In this document: positions 60,362 to 64,000 of the stretch, in pieces
Layout of the letters: every line of letters begins with the position of its first letter
Numbering within the stretch: position 1 is the stretch's first letter
Assembly: GCA_028867595.1 (NCBI GenBank)
Contig: JAGWGB010000001.1
Span: 137,630 to 201,629, forward strand
Direction of reading: 5' to 3'
DNA from: Nitrososphaerota archaeon
GTDB lineage: Archaea > Thermoproteota > Nitrososphaeria > Nitrososphaerales > Nitrosopumilaceae
DNA: 64,000 bases
Notes under the pieces: generated by a model
What the model was told of the DNA's origin: nothing
The model's database searches: none
Seen by the model: the letters and a program-made list of their open reading frames with translations, nothing else
Made by a program: the position numbers and the translations under genes

Positions 60362-61060
60362 TCAGATGCGTGGGATTGGCCTTATCCTTCCAAGTACAAC
60401 TACCGCTCCAACCATGACGGCTACAATTATCCCTATGGCAGCAATTGGAAATTCCGGTATTGCTGGTGCTTGTAATGTGTTTGCAATCTGCAAATTGCCA
60501 ACTGCACTGTCAAATGTTGCCACTTGTGAGTCATAGTTCGATGTAGAGTTGGCACGATAGCTAACTATAATATACGATGAGCTTGTCTGCGCTACATCAT
60601 ATTTTGATTTTATCATAAATTGGCCAGTACAGTCCATTACGAGCTCCGATAGGTTTACTCCATTTACAGTCTTGTTTGCAGTGGAATCGTTTGTGCATGT
60701 CTCGTTTTGCATCATGCGTTGTGACATGAATTGTGGTGTCGGCATTACGCTTTTTGGCACCATTGTTATCATCATTGATACCGGAGGACGATGTCCTTGC
60801 ATGAATTGGTATCCACCTGGCGCTGCAATTACCGAAGTTGTTCCCGAAGAGCGCTTTATTTCAAAACCACTCCATCCGTCCGGAAGCGTGATTTGTACAC
60901 CATAGTTTGAATTGGTATAAGTTCCATTTACCGGCGTACGTTGCATATTTGACATTCCTGACGGTGGCTGGTATTGTTGAGCACTAGCATAGCTTGCAAA
61001 TACTGAACTTGCAAGAGTTACTAGGACAACAAATCCTAGAAGTTTTACAATTCTCATCAT
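60362..61060 (-). CDS. secreted protein with C-terminal PEF-type anchor
   Basis: A 232-residue exported protein. A signal peptide (MMRIVKLLGFVVLVTLASSV..., cleavage near SYASA-QQ) is followed by a beta-rich domain (YGVQITLPDGWSGFEIKRSS) and a C-terminal IPEFPIAAIGIIVAVMV helix with a basic tail, resembling archaeosortase-type PEF-CTERM sorting signals. I use the ATG at 61060 because gataaata lies about 28 nt upstream and it begins the signal peptide. The external domain is not recognised; two Cys (NETCTN, LVMDCTG) may form a disulfide. Confidence 0.75.
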   Translation of the reverse strand: MMRIVKLLGFVVLVTLASSVFASYASAQQYQPPSGMSNMQRTPVNGTYTNSNYGVQITLPDGWSGFEIKRSSGTTSVIAAPGGYQFMQGHRPPVSMMITMVPKSVMPTPQFMSQRMMQNETCTNDSTANKTVNGVNLSELVMDCTGQFMIKSKYDVAQTSSSYIIVSYRANSTSNYDSQVATFDSAVGNLQIANTLQAPAIPEFPIAAIGIIVAVMVGAVVVLGRIRPIPRI

Positions 61061-61166
61061 AGAGAAGATTTTTTTCGGGTATTTATCAATTGGAGAACTT
61101 TGTTCCTGAATATGCCATATTGTGGAGTGCTGTTTCAAACAGGCCAAAAGCAGTATGTTGGGTTGG

Positions 61167-62033
61167 TCATCTAAATTTCAGTTGAGCCAACTCTGACTCT
61201 ATCTTTTCTGTTTGGGTTACGATCTCCCCACTTAGAACAAAATATTTGTCATAAAACTTGACAAAGTCAGCCTCATTTGCAGAATGAAAGAATTTGTTTA
61301 TTACAAGTTTTGACTTGTTAAGCAAGTTTTCTATAGATTTCAGTTTCTGTATTGTTTTATCTCCGTCTTTGTAAAAAATTGCAAGGTATGAATAGAGTCG
61401 ATTTCTAGCATGATTCGTTCTGTCCAATTCCAAAACAAATTCCTTATACTCTTCAATGAATCGGTTTGATGGTTGCTCATCTTTGTTTGTTGGAAATTTT
61501 AAAAATCCCCTAATGTTCTGAATCTCATCAGTGTAATCTTTCATCATGATAAGATTAGACGTAGTGTCTTGTTCAAATATGATATATGCATCAAAGGTTC
61601 TTTTGACAAATCCATCTAGCAACGTGCTGCTACGCTTAAACGATTGCAGATAGTCCTCAATAACTTGGTTTTTGCTTGCTATTTTTGACTTTTTTTCCTG
61701 CCAATATCTCATTGCTTTATGCCCTACCGCAGCACCGACCACTATAGGAATTATTGATTCTGCCAAGGAAACTGCTAGCGATAAAAACAGGCTAGTATTA
61801 CTTGTTTGTTGAATTTCGTTTAGATTCAAGCTTCCAGACAAATTCATGCTTTCACTCAATGCAAACTGAGGGGCAGATAATGCCATGATGATCAGGATAC
61901 AAAATAAGATTGCTATTCTTTGCTTCAAGACAAGTATTATGCCTGCTGCATGATAAAAAAATCTCACTATCAATTTATCAGAAGTAACTTTTTGCATGTC
62001 ATGACATTTTTGCAATTTCATTTGTCTATGCAT
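61167..62033 (-). CDS. membrane protein with long cytoplasmic helical domain
   Basis: A 288-residue protein. A hydrophobic segment (about 39-57, RIAILFCILIIMALSAPQFA) and a second one (about 83-104, LFLSLAVSLAESIIPIVVGAAVG) are followed by a long helical domain of about 180 residues (KRSSTLLDGFVKRTFDAYIIF, TIQKLKSIENLLNKSKLVI). Several ATG codons near the start make the exact N-terminus unsure. Function unknown. It follows the S53 peptidase on the same strand. Confidence 0.6.
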   Translation of the reverse strand: MHRQMKLQKCHDMQKVTSDKLIVRFFYHAAGIILVLKQRIAILFCILIIMALSAPQFALSESMNLSGSLNLNEIQQTSNTSLFLSLAVSLAESIIPIVVGAAVGHKAMRYWQEKKSKIASKNQVIEDYLQSFKRSSTLLDGFVKRTFDAYIIFEQDTTSNLIMMKDYTDEIQNIRGFLKFPTNKDEQPSNRFIEEYKEFVLELDRTNHARNRLYSYLAIFYKDGDKTIQKLKSIENLLNKSKLVINKFFHSANEADFVKFYDKYFVLSGEIVTQTEKIESELAQLKFR

Positions 62034-62060
62034 ATTTTCACATAATTTTCTTCCACAGGG

Positions 62061-63650
62061 TCAGTTCGCTTTTAATGCGTTGAAAAGTTTTGTTCCATCT
62101 ATTCGCCCCAAACCAGTACAAGCATCCCAACCCTTGCCAGCCTTGTAAGACCCGTTGTTTCCATCAATGATATCTGTAAAAATTGAACTAGGCACTTTAG
62201 TGTAAAGTAATGGATTAAGATACCCCACCTGATGGCCAAGGCCTTGATTGATAATTGCTACAAGCCCTGCATAAAGCGGTGCAACGGCACTTGTTCCACC
62301 AATGACCGAATTTTTTCCATCTACAAGTACATCATATCCTGTTATAGGATCTGCATCTCCTGCTACATCGGGGACTCCGCGCCCCTTGTGACCTCCAGGG
62401 TTTGATGACGGAGGTACGTTGGCACCACTTTGCCAGACAGGAGGATCAAATACATCGCTTATGCCCCCACCAGTTGCACCTCCGAATGGAAGATCATTCC
62501 AGACAACCTCGTTTACAATTTTGCCATGTGATGAATTCAAGCGAGTTCCTCCGCATCCTAATACGTACGGGCTGGAGGCAGGAAAATCTACATGAGCGTG
62601 GCCGTCACTGACGCCATCAGATGAGCCGTTATCACCTGCAGCTGCGCAGACTGTGATGCCAAGTGCGGATGCATTTTGAAAAACCTGATTGAAGGCATTT
62701 TGTGCCTGAGTTGTCCAACTTGATTCGTCACTTCCCCAACTAATTGAGATGACAGATGGCTTGTTGGCAGTGTCATGTATTGCAGTGTTGATTGCATCTA
62801 GAAACCCAATGTCTGTATTTGGCGCAAAGTATACAATGATGTTTGCCCGAGGTGCAACCGACCCAGCTACCTCGATGTCAAGCATTACCTCGCCGTCAGG
62901 ACCATCTGGGCTTCCAGTTGGATTATTACGTGCATTGTCAACTGACACTGCCAATACTTTGGGCATGCCAATTCCAAGCTTTTCAAAATATGCTTGCAGA
63001 TCCGCCGTACTATATCCCCCACCAAGCTCTATAATAGCAACAGATTGACCTGAGCCGTCAAGTCCTCTTGGAAAATCGTACAGAGTGGCAAGTTCATTTG
63101 GCTCATACGACACATGTGAGGAGGATTTTTTGGATTCCTTTTCTTTGAGGCGGCGGAAGTGAGGTCTAGTTTGTGGCCTGTTATCCAGTCCAAAAACTCC
63201 CTGCACTATTTGTGACAATTCTGGCGGTATGTGTACAGGCCCTGTCCTGCCGCGATAAGTGCCTTCAGGATGCCTATACAGCGCCAATTTGATATCAAAT
63301 GCCTTGCAAAATGAATCAACAGTACCTGAAAGAACTACGGTACAGTGCAGTGCGTTCTTTTTTACAACTTTAAGATTGTGTTTGTGAGCAAATGCTTCTA
63401 TCTTTGCAAGGTCTTCAGTTGAACATCCGTATTTTGAGCTAAATTCCTCTCGAGTTAGATGACGACGATTACTTGGAAATTGGCGGGAATTTTGTTCAAC
63501 CCTATCTGTTATTTCCTGTGACGACATACGTCGAACGAGAACAGTTACCTCAATTTGCTCATTTGGCTCGGGGCTGCCAATGAGGCTAGAGCCTGAGAGC
63601 AGAGAACGCTCGCTTCCGGCAAGTGGAATTTTTTGCATTGATGATGACAT
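62061..63650 (-). CDS. S53 serine-carboxyl peptidase (sedolisin/kumamolisin type)
   Basis: A 529-residue enzyme. The pro-kumamolisin activation domain (about 31-160, ending VQGVFGLDNRPQ) is followed by the catalytic domain with the complete triad and oxyanion residue: Glu254 and Asp258 (GEVMLDIE), Asp340 (CAAAGDNGSSDG) and Ser454 (GGTSAVAPLY). The calcium site is at the C-terminus (FTDIIDGNNGSYKAG, GWDACTGLGRIDG). These enzymes cleave proteins at acid pH. No signal peptide is visible at the N-terminus, so the secretion route is unclear. A second S53 gene begins to the right. Confidence 0.92.
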   Translation of the reverse strand: MSSSMQKIPLAGSERSLLSGSSLIGSPEPNEQIEVTVLVRRMSSQEITDRVEQNSRQFPSNRRHLTREEFSSKYGCSTEDLAKIEAFAHKHNLKVVKKNALHCTVVLSGTVDSFCKAFDIKLALYRHPEGTYRGRTGPVHIPPELSQIVQGVFGLDNRPQTRPHFRRLKEKESKKSSSHVSYEPNELATLYDFPRGLDGSGQSVAIIELGGGYSTADLQAYFEKLGIGMPKVLAVSVDNARNNPTGSPDGPDGEVMLDIEVAGSVAPRANIIVYFAPNTDIGFLDAINTAIHDTANKPSVISISWGSDESSWTTQAQNAFNQVFQNASALGITVCAAAGDNGSSDGVSDGHAHVDFPASSPYVLGCGGTRLNSSHGKIVNEVVWNDLPFGGATGGGISDVFDPPVWQSGANVPPSSNPGGHKGRGVPDVAGDADPITGYDVLVDGKNSVIGGTSAVAPLYAGLVAIINQGLGHQVGYLNPLLYTKVPSSIFTDIIDGNNGSYKAGKGWDACTGLGRIDGTKLFNALKAN

Positions 63651-63736
63651 ACTGATCTTTTTTCACCGTACCTTAAAAAAATCGCGTAGCTTTCTTCTAG
63701 TTTTCAAAAATTATAGAAATTACAAGCTGCCGCATT

Positions 63737-64000
63737 CTAATTTTGTTTCAGTGATTTTATGCGGTACAATAGAACCAATAATGCAACAGACAAAGAAAAC
63801 GCTATTTGTGCAAAGGGAAATTCTGGAGCAGAAATACACGGCATTCCTTTGCTAAGAGCAAAAGTAAGGTTGTTTCCCACGGGGCTTCCAAGCCCGCTTA
63901 CCGGATCCCAGCCACGCGTTGCAAGATACCCGGATTGTAGTCCACCTCCATTCATGATGTTATTTCCAGTGGTGATATCATGAAAGGAACATGAATACGT
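63737..64000 (-). CDS. C-terminal part of a second S53 peptidase with membrane anchor (truncated)
   Basis: The frame is open to the right edge and ends at 63737. The 87 visible residues are the end of another sedolisin: FHDITTGNNIMNGGGLQ and GYLATRGWDPVSGLGSPVGN are the calcium-site motifs, then APEFPFAQIAFSLSVALLVL with a basic tail (RIKSLKQN). So it is a PEF-type C-terminally anchored peptidase, unlike the soluble copy at 62061. The catalytic domain lies beyond the window. The two peptidases are probably a duplicated pair. Confidence 0.85.
   Translation of the reverse strand, partial: TYSCSFHDITTGNNIMNGGGLQSGYLATRGWDPVSGLGSPVGNNLTFALSKGMPCISAPEFPFAQIAFSLSVALLVLLYRIKSLKQN

Noticed and set aside
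1-64000. CRISPR arrays, integrases, insertion sequences, att sites at tRNA-Pro
   Set aside because: No repeat-spacer array, transposase or recombinase frame, and no duplicated tRNA end were seen.

Overview
The window is an AT-rich archaeal chromosome segment. The gene set points to Nitrososphaerota (Thaumarchaeota): a TFB, a Sec61-beta, aIF1, class I lysyl-tRNA synthetase, type II methionine aminopeptidase, archaeal Elp3, Tsr3, stand-alone Lrp/RAM proteins, DUF2070, DUF1512, an EMC3-like DUF106 protein, coenzyme F420 genes and an archaeal RNase P RNA. TATA-like boxes lie about 25-29 nt upstream of many start codons, often TTG or GTG, so leaderless transcription seems common. S53 (sedolisin) peptidases and a peptide uptake cassette suggest a strain that handles proteins outside the cell. 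The exact genus cannot be fixed from this sequence.

Layout. 1-6.2 kb: a truncated coiled-coil gene, a JAMM metalloprotease and a membrane zinc-ribbon protein, then a peptide ABC permease pair with its substrate-binding protein (no ATPase gene in the window). 6.3-9.6 kb: an Mrr-like nuclease fold, DUF2070 overlapping an unlisted Sec61-beta gene, a zinc-ribbon protein and aIF1. 9.6-13.5 kb: a CPBP protease, cofC-cofD and a surface protein. 13.5-21 kb: RNase P RNA, an amino acid permease fused to stress domains, tsr3, a very large Ig-repeat surface protein and tRNA-Pro(UGG). 21-34 kb: map, DUF1512, an FAD oxidase, glycosyltransferase, EamA transporter, HtrA protease, cofG-cofH with a TldE-like gene, and a cation exchanger. 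34-44 kb: two RAM-only regulators, purM, elp3-lysS, a MarR-MFS operon with a clear operator, a ferritin-like gene and tfb.

44-64 kb is the accessory-like half. It holds many tiny zinc-ribbon and membrane proteins, several of them below 50 aa, and three dispersed copies of one small exported protein family (45.8, 49.4 and 59.4 kb). It also has a tandem pair of RHH-domain proteins, RlmN, an Lrp-RAM-GAF fusion regulator facing the third family member across duplicated operator-like sites, and two neighbouring S53 peptidases, the second running off the right edge.

The strongest candidate for something undescribed is a 74-nt inverted-repeat element at 53431-53504. It has a perfect 14-bp closing stem, a TATA-like box at the right distance, a 16-bp palindrome upstream and a T-rich tail. 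It lies in the only long protein-free gap other than the RNase P RNA locus. No CRISPR array, integrase or insertion sequence was seen.
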